The notes under the pieces: model-generated | Databases searched by the model: none | What the model saw: the letters and a program-made list of their open reading frames with translations, nothing else | Told to the model about the DNA's origin: nothing | Part shown: positions 34,247-45,904 of the stretch, in pieces | How the letters are laid out: every line of letters begins with the position of its first letter | Position numbering within the stretch: position 1 is the stretch's first letter | Made by a program: the position numbers and the translations under genes | Source: Hymenopus coronatus | Taxonomy: Eukaryota; Arthropoda; Insecta; Mantodea; Hymenopodidae | NCBI GenBank assembly: GCA_030762935.1 | Contig: CM060897.1 | Coordinates: 110,698,176-110,762,175 of the forward strand | Reading direction: 5' to 3' | DNA: 64,000 nt

Positions 34247-34532
34247 AGCGACTACTCCCGAGCCCCGCTTTCATTCTTTGTTAACTTTGATGACACTTGA
34301 GTGAATTTGGCACCACATTTATGAAATTAATAGTGCAGGAATAGCAAGAATTGCCAAACAAACTCTCCGAGGCAAATCAGATATGACTACTTATGTTCAG
34401 ATTGACTTATTTTCAATAATAAAACTTCTATTAAATTTGGTCAGAAAAATGTGGAAGAATAAAAATCTATATAATCTAATCTCTTAACGTTATATATCTG
34501 TGAAATTTGGCCACAAAGATACAAAATAATAA
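34247..34532 (+). repeat. R2 repeat, forward
   Basis: gcgactactcccgagccccg onward; inverted partner of 31331-31635. Flanked by R1 on both sides. Confidence 0.65.
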
Positions 34533-34533
34533 A

Positions 34534-35850
34534 AAAAATCTGATGTGCTCCATTCACATGGGTTTCTCAACATCTCTGTTACAAATTATTAATAAAAAGC
34601 TTATTTTCCCATGTACTTCATGCTAATCGAGATAAAATTGGCAGAAATAACCTTATTACTTGCTTCCTTGTATGTAAGTAGGAAGGAAATAAGGGACTAT
34701 CATAGGCTAAAGCGATAGTCAAATATTTTAAAAGTTTGTTACTGTGTGATTGAAATTCCTTTGTTTGTATGACTAGGAGTTGAACAAATTCCCGTATGAG
34801 TAAAGTATTTTATATTTATAAGTATTTTAAAATATCTCGAAAAACGATCAACTCCACGAAAAATATATTTAATACATAAATTGTGTGTTTTAATGAGCTC
34901 TACATTTTTTCTCAAGTAAGTATTTGTCTATCTCTTACGGTTTACCTGATATACACAATTCCGCAAAATTTATCCAGAATAAAGATGTCTTCAGAGGATA
35001 TTAGCAAACAGATCAAGATATACATTTTATTTGTCATGTAAACATCTTTAATATACGATATTGTTATCAAAATCGTTAGACTCATTTTTAGATATTCAAC
35101 ATTTTCGAAAAGGTGGGTAAAGATGGTAGGGGGATTTCCTTAATTTTTTTCGTTTCACATCCTTGGAAGATACGAAATCTAACACTGATTTTCGTATTTA
35201 ACGGTCTTTTCGTTTTTGAGCTACGTTGTCCACAGACTCATATACACATCGCCCTTTTTCTAACTACTCAGGGTGCCCCAAAACATATATTTCCGGTGAA
35301 ATCGAGACATCAAACTTTTTAGTGGAATACAATACCTTCCCTATCCCTATGTACATTGCACATATGGGGCTAGAGGAAGCAAATAAATAAATAAATAAGA
35401 CATAAACTGTGTTTTAACGAGATCTATACTCGTTTAAAGTTCGCCCTTCTATTTCTTACGGTTAATCAGTTTAGTAAAAGCTATCCTTTATGAACAGGGC
35501 TTCTTAGACTACTCCCAGAAATATCAAGATATACACTTTATTTATCATATAAATATCTTTAAAGTATGACATTTTAATTGACATCGTTAAGAGTAATTTC
35601 TGAGAAACTGAACATTTTTGTAAGTTATTCCATGTAAAGGGTATTCTGACGTGAGAACTTTCTTAAAAATATTTGTGTCACATCTTTGGTGAACCTTAAG
35701 ATCAAGTTTGGTATTCAATGCGCATTGTGTTCTGGAATTAAGCTATTTCAGACACACTCACACCGAAACATGTATTTGCAGTTAAATCTCGATTTTTTAT
35801 TGGAATCCAATTATCTTTTCTATGTACGAAGTAGAAAAGTAAAACGAAGA
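34534..35850 (+). repeat. R1 copy plus a second truncated copy
   Basis: A full unit from 34534 to 35385, a short (AATA)n, then a 5'-truncated unit (35398-35850) that starts at the 'cataaactgtg' block and is strongly diverged. Confidence 0.7.
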
Positions 35851-36224
35851 TTCCAATAAATGTAAAACTTTGTGTTTAGCTTTTGTGGCTTCTATAGATA
35901 CGACATGAAGTTTTCAAGTAATTGCCCCCACCCTATTACTACTCTCAGCATACCTTCATATGCTTGTAATTTAGTTTAATGTCTCTACTTTTTGTTTTCA
36001 ATAACGCAATTGGTTTTAATATGTTATACTTTTTGTTCCTATTTACACTTCAATATATATTTCTTTTAGAACCTTTCAAACTTCATTTTCACTGGAATAA
36101 CCTTCTTGTTAGTGATCCATAAAACAGTTTTGTTTCTTAAAATTTTGTCTTTTTGTCCATATTATATTTCCATGAAAATTTTCTTTCTTGATTGCATTAT
36201 TAATTATTTTTATTGACTTCTTCT
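35851..36224. other. Unassigned AT-rich sequence
   Basis: Nothing recognised beyond faint R1-like text near 35900. Confidence 0.4.
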
Positions 36225-36478
36225 GTGATCAAGAGGTCAGCGAGCTAACTTCTTACCGGAGATCCCGGGTTCAATTCCCGGCAGGGGCGGGGACTTTTCT
36301 TTAACCAGAATTATTCTCTATCCCCCACAGAATCTGGAAGTATGTATGTGAGAGTGTGTTTTAGGAAAATAAAACGTTTTAAACTCAACGTAAAGAACCT
36401 ACAGACGAGTTGTTTCTAATACAAAGCCCCCGATATGATCTTAAATGTTAAAGGGGCTATATAAATGAAACAATAAAA
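36225..36478 (+). repeat. tRNA-derived SINE, second family
   Basis: B box 'gggttcaattcccggc' in 36269-36285, preceded by an A-box-like 'gatcaagaggtcagcgagct'. The body and 3' tail ('ccccgatatgatcttaaatg', 'aaaggggctatataaatgaa', 'acaataaa') are shared with 24891-24994. Confidence 0.65.
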
Positions 36479-37116
36479 CTTGATATATTCAACTCTTCAA
36501 CAATGTTTTTTTGTACATGTTGTTCACCGAATACAGTCATTAATTTGAAATCCCTTTCCTTCCAGCTCAACTCTACATATATTTTCAATTTTTCAAACGG
36601 ATATAAAAGACTTCTTTTTAAATGCACCCGTCTCTCGCAATTGTTTTTTTGTAAAATCGTGCATACGTTTTTATAATGTAACCCCTCTAGAATATTTTTT
36701 GTATAAATTTGACGTCCAGCTACCTCAACGTAATCTGGTAGGTCATTCAAGGGCATATCCATTACTTCGAATGAATATATCGTAATGTGAAGAGCAAAAA
36801 AAAAAAAAAAAAAAAGAAGTGAATACCAACTTATATAGACAAAATTGAATTCAAATGTTAAAGTGAATTACGTAGCCAGGGATCACCACGGGGATTTTCT
36901 TTAATGACGAAGGTTTTTTTGGACCCATGTTTATGTGAAGTTTTTTAAAACTTTGGTATCAGGATATATTTATGGATACATATTTATATACATTCTGTTT
37001 ACAGTTACACTTACATCCTTTACATCTTTTTACAGGACTTGCATGCTATCAGTAGGTTATGTTATATTGAGTCAGCTTATCTGCAGATGGCGTTAAGCAC
37101 ATGCTACAAACTAATT
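36479..37116. other. Unassigned; minus-strand open frame
   Basis: A 101-codon frame runs on the minus strand (36762-36457), starting MDMPLNDLPDYVEVAGRQIY. The reading is protein-like, but its end overlaps the SINE tail. It may be a transposon fragment; I do not recognise it. An A run lies at 36797-36816. Confidence 0.3.
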
Positions 37117-39265
37117 TTTACTTTCGCTTCCACGTACAGTGTACATAACAGGTAGAGAAAATATTGTGTTCCATTCAAATATTTCCTAGAGATTTTTCAG
37201 CGAAAATACATGTCTTGACATCCACTGAATATATACAGAAACGTTTTATTTTCTCTATCACGTATGTACAATATATATAGTAAAAAAAGGTATTATATAC
37301 CACTCAAACATTCGATACCAGGATTTCAGTATAAATACATGTTTTGTCACCCCCTGAATCAAAAAAAGCATTTTATAGAAATATCCGATTTTGTATGTGT
37401 GTTTTTGATACCGTGAGCAACATAGCTTAAAAACGAAAAGTTGATTAAATATTAAACATGTGATTTAAGATCAGTATATTCCAAGGGCTCGACACATAGA
37501 TTTTGCAGAAAATCGCTCCACCCCAAAATACCCTTTACATGGAACATTATTGCAAAATTTTGATTTTCTCAAAGATGGCTCTAACGATTTTGATTAAAAT
37601 ACCATATGTTTAAGCTATTTTTATGACAAACAAACTATATATTTTGAATTTTCTGGGGATAGCCTCTGAAGACCTCTCTGGATGACTTTCGTATAGCTTT
37701 TGTGTATCTGTAAACCTTAAGAGATAGACAAAAACGTACAATTCAAAAATGTAGATCTCGTTAAAGCACACAATTTAAGCCATATACATTTTTTTATGGA
37801 GTTAACCGTTTCGGAGATATTCCGTTTTATTGGTTTCAATTTTACTTAAACTTTTCTCAAAAGGAGAGTCATCTTTCCTATCATCTCTCTTTTGTTTACT
37901 ATTGGCAAGCAAAGAGATGGGAATTTCAATTGTTTCATATAGCGACCGGCTTTTAAAGAATTTGACTATCGCTTTAACTTAGTATATCCCCTTGTTTCCC
38001 TTCTACTTAGAAAGAAGCAAACAATAAGACCAAATCTGCTAATGTTTATTTCAGATGGTATGATGTAGATAAAAGATAAATCTTTTCTGATAAACGTTTG
38101 TTTGCGGAACACCTAGAGAATGCCATGTAAATGCAACATATCATCTGAAGGTCCGCGCGTGTTCGTGCGTGTCTAGGTCCATGTATCCGCTTATGAACGG
38201 CATTAGTCAAAAACTAAAAGTCGATTAATGCTAAACTTGATATTGAAGTTAGGTATTTTCCAAATATGAAAAAAAATATTCAGAAATTCCCTCCGCCCCC
38301 CTCCAACTATCCTTTATATAGAAGATTTTCGTAATTTTCCAATTTCTTAAACACGGCAGTAATAAATTTGATTAAAATACCATAGATTAAAGATCATCAT
38401 AAAAGATAATCAAAAATAAAATGTATATGTTGCATTTTCTTTGAATTACTTGGAAGCTCTTATATTCAGTCTAGATGACTTTTGTGTAACCGATAAGCCG
38501 TAAAGAGCAAACAAAACTTTCCAACACAAAAATATTTATTTAGTTATAAACACAATTTATGTCAATCACATATTTTTGTGAAGTTAACCATTTCCGAGAT
38601 ATTTTTAGTTTTTGGTTTAAGTTTTCCAATAGTTATACTTTTCTCAAATGGGAAGACATTATTCATATTTGTTATCATGCAAACAGAACGGAATTTCAAA
38701 GACATCACTTAACGACCGTTCTTAAAACATTTGATTGTCGCTTTAGTCTAATGTATTCACGGAAATACGCAATAAAGTAATGTTTGCTAATGAAGTAAAT
38801 AGTAAGTTGTTACTGAGTAGATTGATAAGTAACACATCGTATTTTTAATTTCTCTACACGTCCATAGTACATAGAGAAGTTATTGTATGGCACTTAAAAA
38901 TTTGATACCGAGATTCCACCGGAAATACATGTTTTTAGACTCTCTGAATCCAAAACAAGCTTTTTCAGAAAAATGTCAGCGTGTGTCTGTTTGTGTGCGA
39001 AAATTTTGATTTTATTAAAAATTGCTCTAATGATTATGATACCAATACGGTATTTTAATGATATTTTTATGGCAAACGAAATGTATATGTTGGAATTACT
39101 AGAAATAGCCTCTGAGGACCTCTCCATTCTGGATGACTTTTGTATAACTGGCAAATCGTAAGAGATATACAAAAAACTTACTTCCAAAGAACATAGATCT
39201 CATTAAAATAACGCAATTTATGTTATACATATATATTTTTTTTTGTAGAGTTAACCGTTGTGGCG
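37117..39265 (-). repeat. Cluster of reverse R1 copies, diverged
   Basis: Reverse copies follow one another: a 3'-end fragment (37117-37230), a near-complete unit (37245-38140), a unit lacking its 3' end (38150-38845) and a unit with a large internal deletion (38850-39265, where gtttgtgtgcga joins aaaattttgattttatt). Confidence 0.7.
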
Positions 39266-40289
39266 GGAAGTTTATGCTTGGTTTACCATTTTATGGCAGG
39301 ATAGGAAGGATACAAAGGATTGTAAATATCAAGATCTCTTTTAGGGATTTTCTCAGGGTACGCGTGAAGAAAAAAAATACTCTTTTTTTCGGATAATATC
39401 AGTTTATCTATTTTCACACATAATCAGATATTTGTCCCCTCTGACTTCCGTTCCTCATTTACTAATGATATTCCCCCACACTGAATAAGTTTCTTACAGT
39501 AAACCTTTGTGAATTTACCCAGATTTACCCTATTTTCCAACTATTCCCTGTTCTAATTCTCATGTGAACTCGGATAAAGAACTCTTTGTCCACCACCCAC
39601 TTTTCTAATATAAATGGACACATGCTTTGTATTGCAGCACTGAAATTAAAAATTATTTTACAACATGCAAAATGTCTACTCAACACCACTGATAAATCTT
39701 AAGCAAGTTCTATGATTCTTTTTCGTGACCGTAACCTCCCCTCGTGCCTAGACAACTTTCTTATAGCTCCATCTATTTTCTATGATCTGGCACTAATAGG
39801 TCCGAAGTTAAATATTTTTTAATTTCTATTGGTTACAATTTCCTGTCAAAGGTTTTTCCAAAACGGTCTCAGCTCACAAAATAAGTTTGGCACCGCAGCT
39901 AAAGCATTAGGCTAAAGTTTGCTACCACCAGGTGTAAAGTGCTCTTGGTCATTAGTGCTTAATTTTTCTCCTTTGTCAAACTCGGAACACAAAATTTCCA
40001 CAATTCTATTGTATTCATTTTCTACTAATAGCTTTCTGACCCACGTTACCAAACAAATCTTGCAGCTAATGTTCTTAAGTCTCTGGTTTTTCCATTCAAC
40101 AATAATTTCTTTTCATGTTCGGAATAAATAGTTTTTTACAATTTTAACAATATTGCTTACTCTAATATATTTCCATTTTAATATCTTTAATCACTTATTA
40201 ATTATTGTAGTCTCCTTTTCTCCTCGTTCTTTTATATTCGTTTGCTTATTGGTTTTATTTTCTTTCTTATATCGTAATGTTTCTTTTTC
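39266..40289 (-). other. Possible LINE remnant, reverse
   Basis: Pyrimidine-rich plus strand. The minus strand gives a broken but protein-like reading around 40095-39925 (WKNQRLKNISCKICLVTWVRKLLVE and NRIVEILCSEFDKGEKLS). Flanked by R1 halves that look interrupted (to 39265 and from 40290), so it may be an insertion in one R1 copy. Confidence 0.35.
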
Positions 40290-40775
40290 TTAAGAACATT
40301 TTCGAGATATTCAGAATTATTAGTTTCAATTTTAGTTACTTAAACTATTCTGAAATGGGGAAGACATCATTCTTGTGATTTCTCGTTTGTTTACTCCTGG
40401 AAAGCAAAGAGTTTGAAATTTCAATTGTTTCACATAGCGACCGTCTTTTAAAGGGTTTGGCTATCACTTTAGCGTGTGCATTTTGTTATTTCCCTTTTAC
40501 TTACAAGGAGCTAGTAAAAGGAGTAAATCTGTTTATGTTGATGTTGATTAGCATGATGTAAATAACATTTGAATATTTTGAGTAAAGCGCTTGTTTGCGG
40601 AATAGGTTGAGGACATCATGTGAATGGAACACATTATATTTTCCCCAGTTCTATTTACAAGGAGCCAAGTAATAAGGACAATTTTAGCATTATGTAGGTG
40701 GAAGAATAAGCTTTTTAACAATAATTTGCTACAGAGGTGTAGAGAAAATCATGTGAATGGAACACATCTAATAGG
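40290..40775 (-). repeat. R1 5' portions, reverse
   Basis: Continues an R1 unit from 'aacattttcgagatattc' to 'gtgaatggaacacattat', then a second short 5' piece (40648-40775) ending 'atgtgaatggaacacatcta'. It ends about 70 bp before exon 3. Confidence 0.65.
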
Positions 40776-40846
40776 GGTTAAGTTAGTCTGCAACTTAGGA
40801 ATAAGATGCTGGTATTTGCACTTATATACTTGCTCTATGCTTACAG

Positions 40847-41064
40847 CCAGGTCGAAGTCCGCGGTTCGAGTATCTGGTGCGTCTGGATGCTCTGTCATCT
40901 CCAGCCGTTTATCCTGAAAGCGGATCGCAAGAGAGCACTACATGCAGGATTATTGAGGGTTTGGGCGGTGAAGGCGCCCCACAAGGATTCGCTAAGATAC
41001 GTGTTCAGGGTGAAGGTGCTGAACTTTGGGCAGAGTTCATAAACAGTGCTGGATTTCTTCGTAG
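40847..41064 (+). CDS. Third coding exon, core of Mab-21-like nucleotidyltransferase fold
   Basis: This exon is 218 nt: 72 codons plus two bases (residues 110-181), starting after ttacag. The product begins PGRSPRFEYLVRLDAL and ends EGAELWAEFINSAGFLRR. FEYLV sits where family members carry the acidic strand (EFD or DMDF type) that binds metal in active enzymes, and the end resembles the 'W...(Y/F)LS..KV' segment of Mab-21 domains. GC content is about 50%, against about 33% in the surroundings. The donor is AG|GTATAA, weaker than the others, and phase 2. It joins in frame to 43343, completing an Arg codon. A mariner insertion begins only about 70 bp downstream of this donor. Start choice: the alternative AG three bases later (ccag) would shift the frame, so 40847 is preferred. 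Confidence 0.7.
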
Positions 41065-41134
41065 GTATAACATTTCATTTCATGTATGCCATTTGGAACT
41101 TGCGCAATATTTAAGATATGTTGTTGAAATACTA

Positions 41135-42367
41135 GAGGCGTTTAATAAGTCCTCAGAAAATCCAAGAAATTACCTCGTAGCATCGAAAAAAGTTTGTTTC
41201 TAGCAGCCGTCAACTCTTACTAGATGGCAGTTAAAGTTTCAACTATATCCATCACGTGGTTTCGTTGCCATAGGTGACTGAATCAACAATCTTGTGCTTC
41301 TTTGGAAAGATGAAAAAAAAAAAAAAAAAAAGACAAAAACGAGTTTCTCGTGGTGGTTAAACACTTCTATTTAAAACGCTTAACATCAAAAGAGATAAAA
41401 TCCGAGCTGGATAAAGTTCATGGCATATCTGCTCTTGCGTTTGCAACAATTTACAGATGGATATATAAATTTAAGCGTGGCCGTACATCCACAAATGAAT
41501 ATTTCCGGACGTCCAGTAGAAATGACTTCCTCAAGGATATGGTTTGGAGTGATCGACGAATCAAAGTTTGCGAAGTAAGAGTGGCCACAGGCGTATCACA
41601 AAGTACAGTGTTCTCAATTTTTCACCAGAAATAGGTCTGACAAAGGTCTCGGCAAGATGGGTGCCGCGTTTGCTCTCAATGGAGAATAAATGCAATCGTG
41701 TGATCGATTTGAAAGTTGGATTGGCACTTTCCGTCACAGTGCTGACGAGTTTCTGCGTCGATACATAACTGAGGATGAAACATAGTACAGTCGAGACAGT
41801 GGGTTTTTAAAAGCTGGCTCCGAAGAAGGCAAAGTGGTGAAATCAGCAGACCAGGTGATGACCTCGGTTTTTTTGGGATGCACCCAGAATCATCTACATT
41901 TATTACTTGCAGAAAGGAAGAACGATAAATGGAGAGTATTATGCATCGTTATTGCACCGGTTGAAGGGAGAAATTAAGAAAAAACGCCCTCGTCTGACAA
42001 AGAAAAGGATGCTCTTTCATCAAGACAGTGCAAGGTTGTACACCTGCGCAGTTTCGATGGCGAAAATTGTAGAATTAAGGTTCGAATTACTACAACATCC
42101 ACCGTATTCACCATATTTGGTCCCTAGTATCTTATTTTATTTTCAAACTTGAAAAAATGGCTAGGCGGAAAAGGATTCACGTCTAACAAAGAGGTCATAT
42201 CGCAAATAGATGTCTGTATTGAAGGCCTTCCGTAATCGTACATTTTGGAAGGCTGAAAACAGTTGTAGAAAAGTTGAGTTAAAAGGAATTAATAACAAAT
42301 AAGAAAAAATAAAAAAGAATCTACCAAAATTTTTTTCTTTTTCTAACGACTTATTGAACGCCCCCGG
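41135..42367 (+). mobile_element. Full-length degenerate mariner with TIRs and TA duplication
   Basis: The left TIR (GGCGTTTAATAAGTC from 41137) and the right TIR (GGCGTTCAATAAGTC read on the minus strand from 42364) match, extending into AGAAAA on both. TA lies at 41133-41134 and at 42368-42369. Length 1.23 kb is near the family's 1.3 kb. It sits 70 bp downstream of the exon 3 donor. Confidence 0.9.
41350..42290 (+). pseudogene. Mariner transposase pseudogene
   Basis: In order: the first helix-turn-helix (VVKHFYLKRLTSKEIKSELD), the GRTST linker, the second helix-turn-helix (IKVCEVRVATGVSQSTV), WVPRLL at about 41660, a first-Asp region ITEDET, then KGRTINGEYYASLL, the second-Asp motif HQDSAR (about 42020) and HPPYSPYLVPSILFYF. 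In active DD34D mariners the last segment is YSPDLAPSD; here both Asp positions are lost (Tyr and Ile). Several frameshifts and stops confirm a dead copy. Confidence 0.88.
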
Positions 42368-42369
42368 TA

Positions 42370-43342
42370 TGTACTAATTATTGCACAGAATAATAGTGGT
42401 TTTTGCCATGCTTCAAAGCTGCAGTTTAATACTTTAAATAATACTTTTACTATCTAAATTTATTGTTCTAACAAAAATGCTTCGCACGATGCATTTTATT
42501 AAATATTCGCATTAACATATAAATTGTACAGTAAATGAGTTTACAAGTGGATCTGTCATATCAGATTTGTTTTTAACAATAAAAAATTATTTTAGAAAAA
42601 ATATTACTTTTATACTGTTCCAAAAGCTTGATTTTTTAAAAAATTTTAGAAAAAGTATATTGTTATTTTCTATGATATGCAAATGTGTGCAAGGAAATAA
42701 GTTTTTAAGATGGACATTCCTCCTAATAAGCTTGCGCCTGTCCATTTGTAATTCCGTTTATTGTTAGTACTCGACTGCGAGTGCACTTTAAGCACATGTT
42801 TGTTGACATTCTAAGGTCATGGGAACCGAGGGGTCTGAGGAGAAGGCGATAGTGGGAATGTACAGTTTCACAATGAAAATGTTACTAGCCTGCTGCTGTC
42901 TTCACATTAGTTTTCTCGGAAGCAACACCTATGTGTATGTTTTCTTTATCTGACTTTATTTCCGATGCTTCACCCACTTATTTGGTAACTCTAATCACCT
43001 AACTCATTCGTAATATGGGAGCAGCAAATTGCGTCACGCTACTCCCTGGTCTGTTGCCTGTCTGCCTCATGATCCGAAGGATCTGGAATATCCGCGCTCG
43101 AAACTAGGTTAGGCTGCACTATCTGAATAAGATTTGTTTCCTTGGGTTTTCTCTTATCGCAAAAAAACATGAATGCCAGTAATTAGAAAATCTATGGACT
43201 AAGGTACATGCAAGCTATAGCTATATCCCTAATCTGTATCTAATCAAAATATGAACTTAAAAACAAAGAAAATTAACATTCCTGGCTAGCAGTTTTGGCA
43301 CGGCTGTGAAAATTGTGACTGATATATTACTTTCTGTTTAAG
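42370..43342. other. Unassigned intron sequence
   Basis: Low-repeat AT-rich sequence leading to the exon 4 acceptor; no R1. Confidence 0.5.
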
Positions 43343-43530
43343 AGACAAGGTCCAGGAACGATTTGTGGAACTGCTGGCCCAAGCTGCAGCCAGAGCTTCT
43401 GATCCTGCAAGACCTGATCAAGTGGACGAGTCTCGTTTATGTGGCAGTCCAGGAAAGATCATCGACGCCGGAATCCTGGCTCAACTGCTCAACGGAATTA
43501 CTCCGGAACAACAGGTCTTCTATGGTCCAG
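43343..43530 (+). CDS. Fourth coding exon of Mab-21-like gene
   Basis: This exon is 188 nt: one base completes Arg182, then 62 codons and one base of the next. The product begins DKVQERFVELLAQAAARA, which continues the GFLRR end of the previous exon into a helix typical of the Mab-21 domain ('YLSP.KV..WF..L...A'). It ends ITPEQQVFYGPG. In relatives a 'GPA/GPG' turn before a hydrophobic strand leads to the conserved D-x-V-P strand, which would be in the next exon. The donor CCAG|GTAAAA is phase 1. Acceptor choice (tttaag at 43342 rather than acaag six bases later) is set by the phase match and by the good fit of the DKVQERF reading. Confidence 0.72.
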
Positions 43531-43829
43531 GTAAAACAGCTATTATTTAACGTAACTTATTGAAACTTATCAATTCTATGAACCCTTGAAGATTTAAACA
43601 TGCATGATGTGAAAATTAGCACACTTCGAAAATCAACATTAATAAAATTATGGATATTGAAATGTTTGTTCTTTTATAGCAATTTCACCTATAGAAATCA
43701 TACTACAGTTGAATTATCCACATATTTATAATGATATACACATTGTTTTATAAAAAGCAGCTTACTTAAAACAAAGCAATTTACTTATATTTAAAAAAAA
43801 TTGCATGCCTTTCGCTACCTATTCTGCAA
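43531..43829. other. Unassigned intron sequence
   Basis: AT-rich sequence after exon 4; nothing recognised. Confidence 0.5.
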
Positions 43830-44916
43830 CAAACTACAGCCTACATAGTGCTAATCGAGATAAGCATTACCAAAATTCTCTTGTTTTTCAGTTTAAGTCG
43901 GAGGGAAATAAGGGAATGTATTAGGTCAAATATTTTAAAAGCTGTCACTCTACGATTATCATGAGGTAAACAAAAGAGTTATGAAATGGATAAGTGATTC
44001 CCCTTTGACAAAGATTTTAAAGCTGATACCAATAACAGGGAATACCTCTGAAAAGGCTAGCTCTATAAAAATGTATATTACATAAATTGAAAGTTTAAAC
44101 GAGAGCTAAATTTTCATTTATTAAACTTTTGTCAATCACTTACGGTTTACCAGTTATGAAAAGACATTCAGAATGAAGAAGACTTCATTAGCTATCTCCA
44201 AGAAGAAATTTAGGATACACATTTTAATTGCCATATAAACAGCTTTAATGCACGACATTTTAATCGAAATCGTTAGAGCCAAATTTTCCATGTAAAGGGT
44301 AGTTTGTGATGGGATGCATCATTCATTCTAAAGTTAAATGTTTTCGGTTTTGAGCTATGCTGTCCACATACATACATACATACATACATACATACATACA
44401 TACATACATACATACATACATACATACATACATACATACATACATACATACATACATACATACATACATACGTACGTACGTACGTACGTACGTACATACA
44501 ATACAATACATTACATTACATTACAATACATACATTACATTACAATACATACATACATACATACATACATTACATTACAATACATACATACATTACATTA
44601 CATTACATTACAATACATACATACATACATACATACATTTCATTACATTACATTACAATACATACATACATACATACATAAATACATACATTACAATACA
44701 TACATTACATTACATTACAATACATTACATTACATTACAATACATACATACATACATTACATTACATTACAATACATACATACATACATTACATTACATT
44801 ACAATACATTACATTACAATACATACATACATACATTACATTACATACATACGTACAATACATTACATACATACAATACATACATACATACATACATTAC
44901 ATTACATTACATTACA

Positions 44917-44947
<31 letters not shown>

Positions 44948-45375
44948 CATACGTACAATACATACATACATACAACACATACATACATACATACATTACA
45001 TACATACATACATACGTACAATACATTACATACATACAATACATACATACATACATACAATACATTACATACATACAATACATACATACATACATACATA
45101 CATACATACATACATACAATACATACATTACATACATACATACATACATTACATACAATATATTACATACAATTACATACATACATTACATACAATACAT
45201 ACATACATTTCATACATACATACATACATACACACACAACCACATACATACATACATACATACATACATACAAACACAACCACACACACACATACATACA
45301 TATATATATACACACACACACGGACGGACGGACAGAGAGACAGACAGACACTGAACTTTTTGTAAAAATGCGTGC
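43830..45375 (+). repeat. R1 copy whose AC tract has expanded into a satellite
   Basis: R1 5' and middle blocks (43830-44365, to gctatgctgtccaca) and R1 sequence after the AC tract (45350-45375, 'gaactttttgtaaaaatgcg') flank the ACAT array. In other copies this interval is a 20-60 bp AC-rich stretch. Confidence 0.7.
44366..45345 (+). repeat. ACAT-type satellite, about 1 kb
   Basis: Nearly pure (ACAT)n, with (ACGT)-containing and TACATTACAT variants. It ends in AC repeats and short GGAC/AGAC runs. Long Tyr-Ile-His-Thr frames through it are artefacts of the repeat. Confidence 0.97.
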
Positions 45376-45904
45376 AAAGACCCGTCGACCTGGTAGCTAC
45401 CTAGTGTCTACGAAGCGTAATCTTTCCACTGAGCATGCATCCGCGCCATTCATTCGCACTGCCATGCACTACGAACCTGCAATCAGACCTAAAGGAAGAG
45501 AGGGGAGCGAAATAAAGGTGAAATAATAGAAAGGATATCGTGAGAAACCACCTCAGAAATCGCCTGGAAATGCTTATGTAAAATAGTTCTTTGGATAAGT
45601 AATTATTGCGTGTTTGTTTTGATACCACTGAAACTGTATTTTACTCCGCTTATGAACAACTGTTGTTAATACTAGGCAATAAAGACGTTTCATTCAGTCT
45701 GTTCGAATAGTATTTTTCTCGCCAGGATGATATCAGATAGTTGCTTTTTGACCTGTTATATTGCGGCAAGTAACTAATCACTACATGGATCCTAAAATTT
45801 GGAGGAACTTAGATAGTGATTCTATTTACATATATTTTACAACTTCCGACACTAACGAGAAACAAAAAGGAAACTGAAGATTCAGTTATCAACATAACAA
45901 TAAA
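45376..45904. other. Unassigned sequence
   Basis: Nothing recognised; one moderately GC-rich patch at 45380-45500. Confidence 0.4.

Larger units (their letters stand above)
17085..40846 (+). other. Intron 2 (about 23.8 kb)
   Basis: The donor GTGAGT at 17085 and the acceptor ...gctctatgcttacag before 40847 are both phase 0, so exons 2 and 3 can join directly. An undetected phase-0 exon between them cannot be excluded, because canonical Mab-21 proteins carry a little more sequence between the GS strand and the acidic strand. The interior is R1 arrays, SINEs and unassigned sequence. Confidence 0.6.
41065..43342 (+). other. Intron 3 (about 2.3 kb)
   Basis: Short intron holding one degenerate full-length mariner (41135-42367) and about 970 bp of unassigned AT-rich sequence before the next exon. 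The acceptor is ttactttctgtttaag. Confidence 0.65.

Noticed and set aside
41160..41203. Extension of exon 3 past 41064
   Set aside because: The frame stays open for 46 more codons, but the sequence turns AT-rich, enters the mariner TIR at 41135 and loses family resemblance; the phase-2 donor at 41065 matches exon 4.
44273..45351. Minus-strand Met-Tyr-Val-Cys repeat frames
   Set aside because: Reverse reading of the same satellite.
44338..45526. Long frames of 338 and 389 codons rich in Tyr-Ile-His-Thr
   Set aside because: They are translations of the ACAT satellite, open in several frames because the repeat lacks stops.
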